The notes: a model not told the origin generated them from the sequence alone. Numbered from the stretch's first letter, positions 53,907 through 63,912 are shown. The stretch: 64,000 nt of DNA from Kordia sp. (GCF_022447245.1 NZ_JAKVBC010000005.1:115107-179106); one strand, 5' to 3'. Numbers and translations: made by a program.

Positions 53907-54088
53907 TTATAGTTTGCAGCCACAAGAAGCCTCTGTGGCAAGTAATGTAGGGCATCCGTCAGTACAACCGTGATTGGCCCCAGTGACATCTGTTAATGTT
54001 CCTCCTTTAATTTGATAAACTTCAGCACTTGTAATTTTTGCAATGTTAATTTATTTACCGATAATTTCTTTTGAATTTGTTTTTTCAT
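53907..54088 (-). pseudogene. frameshifted GG-leader precursor peptide
   Basis: ATG 54088 on the minus strand starts MKKQIQKKLSVNKLT. After a single missing base the other frame continues KITSAEVYQIKGG and a core with four Cys (CTDGC and CGC) ending in KL and TAA at 53907. The 182-base length, one short of 61 codons, fits one deletion. In the reading frame of the ATG, translation would stop at a TAA after 31 residues. The core is shorter and differs from the APPC/TEPP peptides. A one-base sequencing error is a real alternative. Confidence 0.65.
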
Positions 54089-54255
54089 GATACGTGATTA
54101 TGATGTGTTAATTATTTTAAAGCCCCATATACTAAGGCACTGTAAATATATTTAAACAAATAGAAGAGTAGGTAATTTGTATGAATTTGACCAACCTAAA
54201 CTAGACAAAATAGGACAGTATTTTATGTTTGCTTATTTAATGTTTTAATATAATA

Positions 54256-55899
54256 TTAAGGATATAACTTTGTATGTTTTTTGAAATGTTTAGCAAAGGA
54301 ATCAGCACTTTTATATCCAACTTCTTGCGAAATTGATTTGATAGAATACGCTCTAAATTTGAGATCGTTGTTTAAACGTTTTAATGTATACGTAATTCGT
54401 AAGTAATTAATGTAATCGTTGAAGTTTTTCTCTTTATGTGTATGAATAATTTTGGTTAAATAGGTTGTATTGGTTTTAACTTTTTTGGCAACAAAACGTA
54501 AATTACAATTCGGATCTAAATAAAATTCTTGCTCTTCAAATTTTTGTAAACGTTCTAAAATTTCAGTTGTTTTTTTATCATTGATAATGACTTCTTTTTT
54601 AAGTGTATTTTTTTCTTTTTCAGTTGAAGCTTTCTGTTGTTGCTCTAAAGTTGCCACTTTTTTATGAAGTTATGTAAAAATCGCTTTTCTTTTCTTAGCT
54701 CTGCATATAAAAAACGAACAACTTAATATTAGAATAATCGCTAAAAATATAGTGAGAAGTTTTAATTTATGATAGCGAAGTTCCTTGGCATCACTGCGAT
54801 CTTTTTGCTTTTTTATTTGTGCCGTGTATATAAGATCGTTTACACTATTTTTTTCTTTTTGGTATTTGTATTGACTTTCTTTTGAAGCTGTACGATAGAA
54901 TTCATACAAATGGTCATTATCATTTTTATGATAATTATCTGCCAACAGTTCTAAAATTGAAGTGTATTCATAGGGAATGAAATCTAATTTTGATGTTAGT
55001 TCATTGTCTTCTATGATTTGTAAGGCTTGTTTTAGAATGTCTATAGAATCATCGTAACGCTTTAAAAGATAATAGCAATTTCCTATATAATAGTATACTT
55101 CAACTAATCTTTTTTCGTTGTGAATGAGTTTCTTAGCTGCCTGTAAATTTTTTAATGAAGTAGAATAATCTTGCTTTAAAATATACGCAATACCAATATC
55201 AATATAATAATAGCTTGTATTAAATGAATCTTCTTCTTTTAAAGCTATTTGAAGTCCTTTGTTACTATAGACTAAGGCAGAATCGGGTTGATTTAGCTTT
55301 AAAAAACTCCCACCAACTCTTAAGTATAATTTCCTTTCAGGATGAATTGTATTGGCTTTTTCATAATCGGCTAAAGCTTCTTCAAAACGACCTGCTTTTC
55401 ATTTCATTTTCCCTAAATTACGAGTTGACGTAGCTAATAATCCGGGATTGTTTAATTGTTCTGCTATAGCGTCAGCTGCTAAGAAATATTCAGTAGCTTC
55501 TTTGTCGTTTCCTATTTCTTCAGAAATAACACCAAGCAACGTAAGTGTTTGAAATTCTTGCCCTAAAAAACGGGAATCTTTTTGAAAATAGGTAAGACAT
55601 AATTTTGCGTATCGTATGGAAGCGTCATCATCACCTTTTATTTTTGTGTTTAACGCAGCATACATGTATGCATATTGTACAGCAGTTTCATTATTTGCTT
55701 CTTTAGCGTGTTGCAAAAATGCTCTTGTATATATGATGGCATTATCAATGTTTTTATTTCGATTTGCTCTGCTTAGACGGCTTAATTCGCCAATAGTTTT
55801 TTGTTGAAGACTATCAGGAATTTCAAAATAATCGTCTTGCGCATGTATTACGTTAACTATGATAAATAGAAAATAAAAGCAAGAGCATAATTTTTTCAT
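54256..55899 (-). pseudogene. TPR-TM-AraC regulator with two in-frame stops
   Basis: From ATG 55899 to the stop at 54256 the minus strand holds 548 codons in one frame, interrupted by only TGA at 55399-55401 and TAA at 54670-54672. The parts are: signal peptide ending IHAQ; tetratricopeptide repeats (about residues 25-340); a membrane segment (LLTIFLAIILILSCSFF, about 388-404); a coiled coil; and a C-terminal AraC-type HTH (DPNCNLRFVAKKVKTNTTYLT; SIKSISQEVGYKSADSFAKH). This is the standard flavobacterial layout of a periplasmic TPR sensor joined to a cytoplasmic DNA-binding domain. As written the sensor and HTH are separated. It lies next to the peptide genes and may once have controlled them. 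Confidence 0.75.
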
Positions 55900-55947
55900 G
55901 AAAGTATATTCTGTTAAAATGGTATCTGCACTGAAGAGAAAAAAACA

Positions 55948-57327
55948 CTAAAAATACTTTAGTAAAAACTTAAGAAGCTTTATTTTTCCTTTATATGGAG
56001 CATATCTTACGGGAACATCTAACCACGTTTTTTTATTGGTAATTGATTTTTTGTGCGAGAAGGTATCAAAACTTCCTTTCCCATGATATGCGCCCATTCC
56101 GCTATGACCAACACCACCAAAAGGCATTCTGTGGTTTACAAAATGGGTTACGGTATCATTGATAGCACCACCGCCAAATGAATAGCGTTCTATCATGCGT
56201 TTTGCAAATTTTTTATCACTCGAAAATACATACAAAGCCAATGGTTTTTCATAATGGGAAATGATTGTATCGATATCTTCCAACTCAGCATAGACTTGAA
56301 TCGGTAGAATTGGACCAAAAATTTCATCAAGCATAACCTCACTATTCAAGGCAGGTTCATCCAAAAGCGTAGGAGCAATGTACAACTCGTTTTTATTGGC
56401 AACGCCGCCATATAGTACTTTTTGATCTTCCAGCATATTCGCTAAACGTTGAAAATTCTTTTCATTGATAATACGTGGGTAATCTGGAGAAGCTTGCGGA
56501 TCTGTTCCATAAGCAGCTTCAATTTCAGCAATGAGTACTTTTATAAAGTCAAATTTGGCTTGCGCCTGTACAATCAAATAATCTGGCGCAATACAGGTTT
56601 GTCCCGCATTCAAAAATTTTCCCCAAACAATACGCTTAGCGGTCAATTTAAAATCGGAATGAATATCAATAATACATGGATTTTTACCACCGAGTTCCAA
56701 AGTAACAGGCGTTAAATGTGGAGCAGCTGCTTTAGCTATGATTTTTCCAACATTAACACTTCCTGTAAAGAAAATATAGTCCCAACGCTGTGCTAAGAGC
56801 TCTTGTGAGACAGGAACACCACCTTGAACCACTTTTACATGATTTTCATCAAAAACAGCCGAGATGATTTCCTCTACAATTTGAGAAGTATTTGGTGTTA
56901 ATTCCGAAGGTTTTAAAACAACCGTATTTCCTGCAGCTACAGCTCCAATTAAAGGCGCTAATGCCAGTTGATACGGATAGTTCCAAGGCGCAATAATCAA
57001 AGTAGTTCCGTAGGGTTCAGAGTGAACGCGGTCTTTGGAAGGGAAATTTAATAAAGCTGGCCAAACATGTTTTGGTTTTGCCCAAGATTTCAGTTTTTTT
57101 ATCGTTAATTTCAACTCTGAAATTACAATACCAGTCTCCGAAATTACAGATTCAAACTTAGGCTTCTTAAAATCAGCATATAAAGCATCACAAATATCAT
57201 TTTCACGTTTTATGATTTCTTTTGACAGCTTTTTTAAGACCTTTTTTCGATACGTAATATCTTGTGTTTGTCTAGTTTTAAAAAAGTTTTTTTGCGCTAG
57301 CACAATTTCGTGACAGTTGTATTCCAT
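55948..57327 (-). CDS. aldehyde dehydrogenase, class 3 / fatty-aldehyde type
   Basis: 459 residues, the short length typical of class 3 and fatty aldehyde dehydrogenases. Visible: APWNYPYQLALAPLIGAVAAGN (cofactor-binding region), FFTGSVNVGK, the catalytic Glu in LELGGKNP, and the catalytic Cys in NAGQTCIAPDY. The C terminus (FGGVGHSGMGAYHGKGSF) is also characteristic. It oxidises aldehydes to acids with NAD(P). It stands 63 bases after the penicillin-acylase-family gene on the same strand, so co-transcription is possible, but no shared pathway is obvious. Confidence 0.93.
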   Translation of the reverse strand: MEYNCHEIVLAQKNFFKTRQTQDITYRKKVLKKLSKEIIKRENDICDALYADFKKPKFESVISETGIVISELKLTIKKLKSWAKPKHVWPALLNFPSKDRVHSEPYGTTLIIAPWNYPYQLALAPLIGAVAAGNTVVLKPSELTPNTSQIVEEIISAVFDENHVKVVQGGVPVSQELLAQRWDYIFFTGSVNVGKIIAKAAAPHLTPVTLELGGKNPCIIDIHSDFKLTAKRIVWGKFLNAGQTCIAPDYLIVQAQAKFDFIKVLIAEIEAAYGTDPQASPDYPRIINEKNFQRLANMLEDQKVLYGGVANKNELYIAPTLLDEPALNSEVMLDEIFGPILPIQVYAELEDIDTIISHYEKPLALYVFSSDKKFAKRMIERYSFGGGAINDTVTHFVNHRMPFGGVGHSGMGAYHGKGSFDTFSHKKSITNKKTWLDVPVRYAPYKGKIKLLKFLLKYF

Positions 57328-57390
57328 AAGCTTTTGTAATCGATATTGCTAAATTATCAAAAAAATAATTTTTGCGAATTCTAGACTTTT

Positions 57391-59724
57391 TTAGTTTAAA
57401 ATTAAGGTGTTTTTGGATTGTTTTTTAATTTCTTCAGTGTTCAGTAGCATCTTTCTAAACTTCCCTTGGATGTACATTTCAGCTTGATCGTCATAATGCT
57501 CGCTGAAAGGATTTCCAGATTGTCCTGTTGGTAAAATACTCATGCTATTTTCTATGTCAGAAAAATCAATCACACGTCGTGTAGAAGGACCAAAATACAC
57601 TTCATAGGTCCCTGCTTCGTTGTAGTTAAAACCTAGGTTATTTATAACTTCTTGCGTTCCAGCAATTTCATACGGACCAACATTAAACCAAGAACGAAGC
57701 ATTTCAACTTTTCCTATCGGATGCGGATGTTCAACAGTATGTACTTTATTCCATGTCCAAGTGTTAATGTCACTTCCAAACTGCGTTTCTAAATGTGCGA
57801 CGGCTTCTTTGAATGATTTTACTAAGATGTCTTTTCGAGTTTCTTTTGCAGTCGTGGATACATCGTCATACCATATAGATTCTTTGAACAATAATGATGA
57901 CGTAAAACGTTTTGCAAGATGTGTTTTAATCAACATTTCAAAACTTTCTTTAGCAAGTTCGTCTGAAAATGTATTTTTTAAATAGTGATAAATGAATCGA
58001 TGATACATTGTAGGAGCAATATCTGTTAATTGATTATCTCCATTCCAATTTTTGAGTACGTTTATCACTTCTTCCTCTTTTGAAGAAAAATCAGCATTTG
58101 CTATAACATTCAGGACTTCTTGAATGGTCTCTGCATGAACTTTTGACGTAACATCAAGTGTCATTTGCATTACATCTTCTTTCGTCCATTTGTTATTGGC
58201 TTCAATTAGTTCAACAATACGCTTTCCTCTATTTTCAGGTAAATAATACCCTGGATATAAACTTCCGCTGATACTATCAGGCTGATTATTGGCTGAATAT
58301 ACATAATTCCATGGCGGATTGGTAGCGCTAGGATTTTCGGAAGCATCCATAAAACGAACAGGTTCATCATTGCCAGAAGTTCCATCCAAAATCAGTTTAG
58401 AGTTTACATGTGCAGGACGTTCAGTCAATTGTCCCACAGCATACCAACCAATATTATCTTGTGCGTCACCATACATTAAATTTAATCCTGGTGCATGAAT
58501 TTTAGGCAAAGCTTGTTCAAATTCTTTTTGATTTTGTGCATGCGACATCGTATAGCAAGCATCTAATAATTGATTTGGCCGTTGTATATACATCCAAGAC
58601 ATGGCAACAGATTTTTCAAAGTCAATTTCATCGGCAATTCCATTTAATATTGGTCCGTGTTTTGTGCGTTTTACTGTAACAGTCACATCGTCGGCATCTT
58701 TTACTTTGATAGTTTTCGTAGTTTCTCCTAAGATTGCGTTTTCATCTTCCCAATAAAAATCAATATCATCATTTTCAAACATGGTCATTCCATACGCTAT
58801 TTTTCGATTGTGACCTAGTAATGGAAATGCAACTCCAGCCAAATGATATCCATACATTTCATAAGTTGGTGTATGTACATGAGCTTCATACCAAACTGAA
58901 GGTTGTGCAAATCCAATATGTGGATCATTGGCAAAAAGTACTTTTCCTGAAGCCGTTTTTTGTGGCGCTATTACCCAACTATTACTACCGATAAACTGCG
59001 GAATTGGTAATGGTTTTAATGCTTTATCAACGGCAGCAATCATGGTGTTTTTAACTTTTGCAGTGTCTTTTGCAGGATAATTCTGTATGAGTGTTGTGTT
59101 TGGATCTATATGTAAACCTAAATCTGTAAGATAGTCATTACCCAAATTTTGTTGGATACTCGTTAACAACGGATCAGTTTTGTGTGCCATGGCAAAACTA
59201 AATGCCATATAACCAAAGATGTTGTACATATCTTTAATGACGAATTTAGTTTTGTCGATTCCTGTTAAGTAAAATTCAATTGGAGTAGCGCCTTGTTCTA
59301 CAAACTGATTGATTCCGTCAATATAGGCTTGTGCTAAAATGTAGCTTTTAGAGTTTTTATCTAAATTTTTAACCGTTGTTTCCGAAGCTTCATCAATTCC
59401 GGTTGCGGCAAAAAAACGATCGGTGTCCACTGTAGCATCTCCAAACACTTCTGATAATCTTGAAGGTGCAATTCTTCGCATCAATTCCATTTGCCACAAA
59501 CGATCTTGTGCATGCACAAAACCTAAAGCAGTAAAGGCATCTACTTCATTTTGAGCATAAATATGAGGAATTCCATAGTCATCATAATGAACAGTAACTT
59601 CTTCTTGAATATTCTCAATATCAAAACTTCCGTCATAAGTTGGAAGTAAGGTTCTGTAGAAAATGTATCCAGCAATGAGAATAACTAGTAATACAATTCC
59701 AAGGATTTTAGCAGCTTTTTTCAC
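57391..59724 (-). CDS. penicillin acylase-family Ntn hydrolase
   Basis: 777 residues. A signal peptide/anchor at the N terminus (about 5-25) directs it to the periplasm. Then the alpha chain with HIYAQNEVDAFTALGFVHAQDRLWQMELMRR, a spacer, and the beta chain beginning at the nucleophile Ser of IGSNSWVIAP (around residue 245), where autocatalytic cleavage is expected. FANDPHIGF and GHNRKIAYG follow as in the family. These enzymes hydrolyse amide bonds, including penicillins and acyl-homoserine lactones; the actual substrate is unknown. No beta-lactam genes are nearby. Confidence 0.92.
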   Translation of the reverse strand: MKKAAKILGIVLLVILIAGYIFYRTLLPTYDGSFDIENIQEEVTVHYDDYGIPHIYAQNEVDAFTALGFVHAQDRLWQMELMRRIAPSRLSEVFGDATVDTDRFFAATGIDEASETTVKNLDKNSKSYILAQAYIDGINQFVEQGATPIEFYLTGIDKTKFVIKDMYNIFGYMAFSFAMAHKTDPLLTSIQQNLGNDYLTDLGLHIDPNTTLIQNYPAKDTAKVKNTMIAAVDKALKPLPIPQFIGSNSWVIAPQKTASGKVLFANDPHIGFAQPSVWYEAHVHTPTYEMYGYHLAGVAFPLLGHNRKIAYGMTMFENDDIDFYWEDENAILGETTKTIKVKDADDVTVTVKRTKHGPILNGIADEIDFEKSVAMSWMYIQRPNQLLDACYTMSHAQNQKEFEQALPKIHAPGLNLMYGDAQDNIGWYAVGQLTERPAHVNSKLILDGTSGNDEPVRFMDASENPSATNPPWNYVYSANNQPDSISGSLYPGYYLPENRGKRIVELIEANNKWTKEDVMQMTLDVTSKVHAETIQEVLNVIANADFSSKEEEVINVLKNWNGDNQLTDIAPTMYHRFIYHYLKNTFSDELAKESFEMLIKTHLAKRFTSSLLFKESIWYDDVSTTAKETRKDILVKSFKEAVAHLETQFGSDINTWTWNKVHTVEHPHPIGKVEMLRSWFNVGPYEIAGTQEVINNLGFNYNEAGTYEVYFGPSTRRVIDFSDIENSMSILPTGQSGNPFSEHYDDQAEMYIQGKFRKMLLNTEEIKKQSKNTLILN

Positions 59725-60281
59725 AAGTTGGTGTTTTGTTTAAAACTACAAAAAAATTGTTTAGAGTAAAACTTTTATTCTTCGATTGACATTTTATACG
59801 CTATCAATAGTGTAGTGATACATCAAAATATATTTTGGATTCACATCTGTTCAAAGAGTATTATTTATTACAAGATAAATTATTAGCTAAAAATCATTAT
59901 TATTTTACACTGTTCGTTCTATTAATCAAGGTATCTTCTTTATAAATTGAAAATACGTTCTCTTTAAACTACTTCATGTTTCCGTTAGTTTTGATTCACT
60001 ATTAATCTTTGATTATTCAATCATTAAAAAAATCAAAATCGTTTGTAATTGAACAAAAATTATATGTACAATTTTTGAAGAACTATTTTTAATGGAAATA
60101 TCATTTATGAGTGGTAGTATTTAAATACATTTGAATTAGAAAGTTTAAAAAATACCTCGTACATATTTCAGTGCGAGGTTTCGTTTTTTTTAAAACTAGT
60201 AGAGTAGCGAACAATTCAAAATTGTTCTAAATGAAGTTGCAGGAATTCTTTTAGGGTATTTATCTTTCTCTTCTTTACATA
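59725..60281. other. gene-poor spacer
   Basis: AT-rich sequence of about 560 bases between the divergent signals of the acylase gene and a decayed peptide gene. I find no open frame longer than about ten codons with a good start on either strand. The only structured element is the terminator-like hairpin at 60154-60190. A small RNA ending there is possible. Confidence 0.45.
60154..60190 (+). terminator. terminator-like hairpin without an evident gene upstream
   Basis: ACCTCGTAC (60154-60162) pairs with GTGCGAGGT (60171-60179), one G-T wobble, eight-base loop, and then TTCG and a run of eight T on the plus strand. No plus-strand gene precedes it within 2 kb except short frames, so it would end either a small RNA or a transcript I do not recognise. 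Confidence 0.55.
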
Positions 60282-60424
60282 CTAATTAATTGGCGCTGTA
60301 TATGTAGTTCCTTCTTGACAAGGACCTTCACAGGTTTGTCCATGATATCAGCCATAAAAGCGTCTTGTAAATTTGAAATAGATTTTTTATTGAGTTTTAT
60401 TGATTATAGATGTTTCCTTTTCGT
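60282..60424 (-). pseudogene. relic of a GG-leader precursor peptide
   Basis: On the minus strand ACG (60424) stands where ATG is expected; the frame then reads KRKHL, TAA, SIKLNKKSISNLQDAFM, a clear leader of the same family as the other peptides. The core continues in another frame as YHGQTCEGPCQEGTTYTAPIN and ends at TAG 60282. The lost start, a stop and a frameshift mean it cannot be made as such. It shows the peptide family was once more widespread in this region. Confidence 0.6.
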
Positions 60425-60498
60425 GATATATATGTTTATGATTCATATATGAGTGCAAAAGAAAAAATCATTACCCATGTTTTTTTAAAAAGGCTTTT

Positions 60499-60888
60499 CT
60501 AAGCGTTCTCTACAGCAATCATTGAAATCTCCACATTGACATATTTTGGTAAATTTCCAACTTCCACGGTTTCTCTGGCTGGCGCGGTTTCTTCGTTAAA
60601 GTATGTTCCATATACACCGTTGATTTTGGAAAAATCATTCATGTTTTTTACAAAAATAGACGTCTTTACCACATTGTCAAACGTCATCTGCGCTGCTTCT
60701 AATACCGAAGATAAATTTTTCATTACGAGTTCCGTTTCTTCTTGAATGGTTCCTTGAAGTAATGTTCCATTTTTTGGATCAATAGCGATTTGTCCAGAAG
60801 TATATAAAGTTCCGTTAATTAAAACTGCTTGGTTGTATGGTCCAATAGGAGCAGGAGCGTTTGGTGTTTTTATGATTTGTTTTGCCAT
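60499..60888 (-). CDS. RidA-family enamine/imine deaminase
   Basis: 129 residues, the full family length. GPYNQAVLINGTLYTSGQIAIDP near the N terminus and the catalytic Arg in PARETVEVGNLPK, with VNVEISMIAV at the end, are the RidA (YjgF/YER057c/UK114) signatures. It hydrolyses reactive 2-aminoacrylate and other enamines made by PLP enzymes. It lies about 70 bases downstream of the LptD-like gene on the same strand, a pairing I recall as common in Flavobacteriaceae. Confidence 0.95.
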   Translation of the reverse strand: MAKQIIKTPNAPAPIGPYNQAVLINGTLYTSGQIAIDPKNGTLLQGTIQEETELVMKNLSSVLEAAQMTFDNVVKTSIFVKNMNDFSKINGVYGTYFNEETAPARETVEVGNLPKYVNVEISMIAVENA

Positions 60889-60957
60889 GGTTTTTTGGTT
60901 TTGGTTTTGGATCTTGGGTTTTGGTCAAAGTTAAGATTTAATACCCAACACCTAATA

Positions 60958-63735
60958 TTACAATCTTCTATCTGGTTCGCTTCGTTGTTCCCATTTCACA
61001 TCACGTAAAATAGAGGCTTTGATTCCTATAAAGAAATACCAAGAAGCACGCGAACTAAACGGAACCCAGTTAAAGTTGATTCGCCAACTCTTTAAGTCAC
61101 GTTCAAAACGCATTTGTGTAAAAGTGAACCCTTTGTTTTTAAAATCGTAACCAGAAGAAACTCCGACTTTCCATTGTGGCGTAAGTTCTACGTTTCCAGA
61201 GAACATCAATGAGTTATTGGAAATTTCATTCTGTCGATTACTGTTGAGATAGGTGACCGTGTAGGCGAGACGTAAATCCCACGGAATCTTGGCTCGGTAG
61301 GCTTCTACATCTTCTTTTTCTTCGTCATCATCGTCATCGTCATTAAAAGTTTGTCGATCACTAAAGTCTTGTGCCCTACCAAATAAATCGTCGTCTCGTC
61401 CACCGCTTCTAGTATTGTCAACACTACTATCACTTTTACCTTCTAAGCTTTTACTAGAAAAGGAATAATTAAAGTTTAAGTTAGCACTTGTTAAACGGAA
61501 TAAACTTCCTCCATTGTCAATATTGAATTTGTTAATACGAATCCCTTGATTATCTATAGCGTACGGATCTAAATTTGCACCAAAATTGACATTCAATTTA
61601 TTGTTGAATAATTGCGTACTACCTGAAACTCTCACTGGTGACCAAGCCAAAGAATCTGCTGCGATATTATAACTTGTAGAAAAATTTAAACTATTCAAAA
61701 GCATTACCTTTTTGGATTCTGTTTGCGTAGAATCTTTCGGTCTTACTTTGGCTTCTACAGTATTGGCAAGATTGATTCCTATGGAACTTGCAAAATTTCT
61801 GCTCGGCGTTCCAAAGAGCCCATCCTCAAAACGTGTATATTCCTGTACTGTGTTATTGTCAGCATCAATAATATATTCGTCATAATATTGATTGAATGCT
61901 GGATTGTAACTATAACTTATGGAAGGTCGTAAGGTATGTCGTATGGCTTGAATTTTTCGGTCTTTTCCACGATCAAAAGTTCCGTATAGTGTAGTACCAA
62001 CACTCGCACTAAAGTTATACGTTCTAAACGAATCAAATCCGCTAATGGTATCTTTCACAGAAGCAATTTGTTCACCTGTAGCTTGATCTATGGTTGCGTC
62101 TGAACGTCTGGAGGTTTGTAAGGTCCAAACTTCATCGTAATTTCCTCCCAAACTCACACTAATATAGTTGAATACCTTAAAGTTTGTATTTACAGGAATA
62201 CTGTGTCGTACACCAACTTTTGCATCATCAAACATTTCTTTGGTAAAAAATACAGAATCTGTAGTATTGATTCTGTTCTCTCCACGCAAGTTGTATTGGA
62301 AGTTGACGTTTTTTAGAATTCCCTTTTTAATACCATCTTTAGGAGCAAACGGATAAATACGTTCTACACTTGCTTGCAAAGTAGGCAAAGTAAGATTGAT
62401 ACTTTCTGTTTGCGTATTTTGAGTGTGTGTAGCTGTTAAAGAAACATTTACCGATGGGTACGATGGAAATGTCTTGGAATACGAAACTGATGAGTTCAGT
62501 GTGTTATTCAAGAAATTTGGAGTATTCAGTTGATTTATAGAAGCTTGATAGAACGAACTACTACCTAAGTTTACCGAAGCAGAAAATCGTGAATTCGGAT
62601 TGGCTTTTGCATCTTGATTGTGTGACCAGCGAATATTGTAAATGTTTGACTTGCTGTAATCTGGAAAACCACGTTGACTATTAATCACGGCTTCAAATCG
62701 CATACTTAAATTCCCGCGGAAGCGATAACGTAAGGCATAATTGGATTCAATCCGGAAGGCATAACTTCCATTCGTATAATAATCACCCAAAAGTGCCAGA
62801 TCAAAATAGTCACTGACGGCAAAATAATAACCACCATTTTGGAAGAAATATCCACGACTGCTATTTTCTCCGAAAGTTGGAAAAATAAACCCAGAAGCTC
62901 TATCGTCTGTTAATGGGAAATAGGCAAACGGAAATCCAATTGGCGTTGGTACGTCTGCGATATACATATTAGTGACACCAGAAACAATCTTTTTGTTTGG
63001 AACTAATTTAATTTTTCGCGCTAAGAAATAATATTCAGGATTATCAATGTCTTTTGAAGTTGTAAACTTAGCATTTTTGATAAAAATAACGGAATCGTTT
63101 TCCTTTTTTGTGAGTTCTCCAAAAATTTGAGTGCTATTTTGTTCGGTTCTAGAATTCCAAATCAAAGCTTTTTCCGTGTCAAAATTGAAACGAATAGAAT
63201 CGGGTTCTACGATATTGTCAGCTTGTTTAAAATATGGAGCTTGCGAATATACACCAGCTGTATCTTTCAAACGACCTGCGTATACTTCATTCTTCTCATA
63301 ATTTAAAATGATAATTCCAGACTTTAGTTCTGTATCTTGATAGTAAATTTCAGCTTCATCATACAAGAGAATTTCTTTTTTACGTTGACTAATTTTTACA
63401 TAATCTTTCGCCTTATACTTTACCTGATCGAGTAGAATAGGTTGTTTTGCAGGAACGGAATCGTTTTTAATAGAATCGTTCTTAACAGAATCTCTTACCT
63501 TACGAGTTCCTATCTTAAGAGCATCATTCACATTAACCTTTACCGTATCGGTTTTCTTTTCCTTTTCAGGCTCAAAAGGAAGTTTGTTCCTCTCAGGAAG
63601 TTCTTGTGAAAAAGCAAAGAAACTCATGAATAAAAATATGAGCTGTATACCTATATAAAATCTCTTTGTTTGCAATGGTCTAATCCAATATTCTTTATAA
63701 TACACAAAAGAAAGCTTTCTTTTATGAATAATCAA
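60958..63735 (-). CDS. LPS-assembly protein LptD-like outer-membrane protein
   Basis: 925 residues from ATG 63735. TTG 63675 may be the true start, since it places a normal signal peptide (MQTKRFYIGIQLIFLFMSF then AFSQ) at the very N terminus. After a Lys/Asp-rich linker comes an OstA-like region (YDEAEIYYQDTELKSGIIIL; LIWNSRTEQNSTQIFGEL) and then a long C-terminal beta-barrel with alternating aromatic strands (PTPIGFPFAYFPL; SSRGYFFQNGGYYFAVSDY). It should insert lipopolysaccharide or lipooligosaccharide into the outer leaflet. A run of Asp/Glu (near residues 805-815) is an acidic loop. It transcribes away from the gene at 63913. Confidence 0.87.
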   Translation of the reverse strand: MIIHKRKLSFVYYKEYWIRPLQTKRFYIGIQLIFLFMSFFAFSQELPERNKLPFEPEKEKKTDTVKVNVNDALKIGTRKVRDSVKNDSIKNDSVPAKQPILLDQVKYKAKDYVKISQRKKEILLYDEAEIYYQDTELKSGIIILNYEKNEVYAGRLKDTAGVYSQAPYFKQADNIVEPDSIRFNFDTEKALIWNSRTEQNSTQIFGELTKKENDSVIFIKNAKFTTSKDIDNPEYYFLARKIKLVPNKKIVSGVTNMYIADVPTPIGFPFAYFPLTDDRASGFIFPTFGENSSRGYFFQNGGYYFAVSDYFDLALLGDYYTNGSYAFRIESNYALRYRFRGNLSMRFEAVINSQRGFPDYSKSNIYNIRWSHNQDAKANPNSRFSASVNLGSSSFYQASINQLNTPNFLNNTLNSSVSYSKTFPSYPSVNVSLTATHTQNTQTESINLTLPTLQASVERIYPFAPKDGIKKGILKNVNFQYNLRGENRINTTDSVFFTKEMFDDAKVGVRHSIPVNTNFKVFNYISVSLGGNYDEVWTLQTSRRSDATIDQATGEQIASVKDTISGFDSFRTYNFSASVGTTLYGTFDRGKDRKIQAIRHTLRPSISYSYNPAFNQYYDEYIIDADNNTVQEYTRFEDGLFGTPSRNFASSIGINLANTVEAKVRPKDSTQTESKKVMLLNSLNFSTSYNIAADSLAWSPVRVSGSTQLFNNKLNVNFGANLDPYAIDNQGIRINKFNIDNGGSLFRLTSANLNFNYSFSSKSLEGKSDSSVDNTRSGGRDDDLFGRAQDFSDRQTFNDDDDDDEEKEDVEAYRAKIPWDLRLAYTVTYLNSNRQNEISNNSLMFSGNVELTPQWKVGVSSGYDFKNKGFTFTQMRFERDLKSWRINFNWVPFSSRASWYFFIGIKASILRDVKWEQRSEPDRRL

Positions 63736-63912
63736 CTAACTTTTATATTTTCGTTTATCATACGAAAGCCGTAAAAGTATGGCTCAATATTTGAAGTGCC
63801 AAACCTAGTAGTGTATTTTTATCATACATTTATGATATTTTAATTATAATTAACACAATAAGTAAAGCACAAAACGCATTATTATCATAGCAAACGAATA
63901 GAAATCAATTTT

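Noticed and set aside
20656..55401. Genome-wide reassignment of a stop codon to explain the in-frame TAA and TGA
   Set aside because: Undamaged neighbouring genes end with TAA, TGA and TAG in normal positions, and the broken genes contain different stops and also frameshifts.
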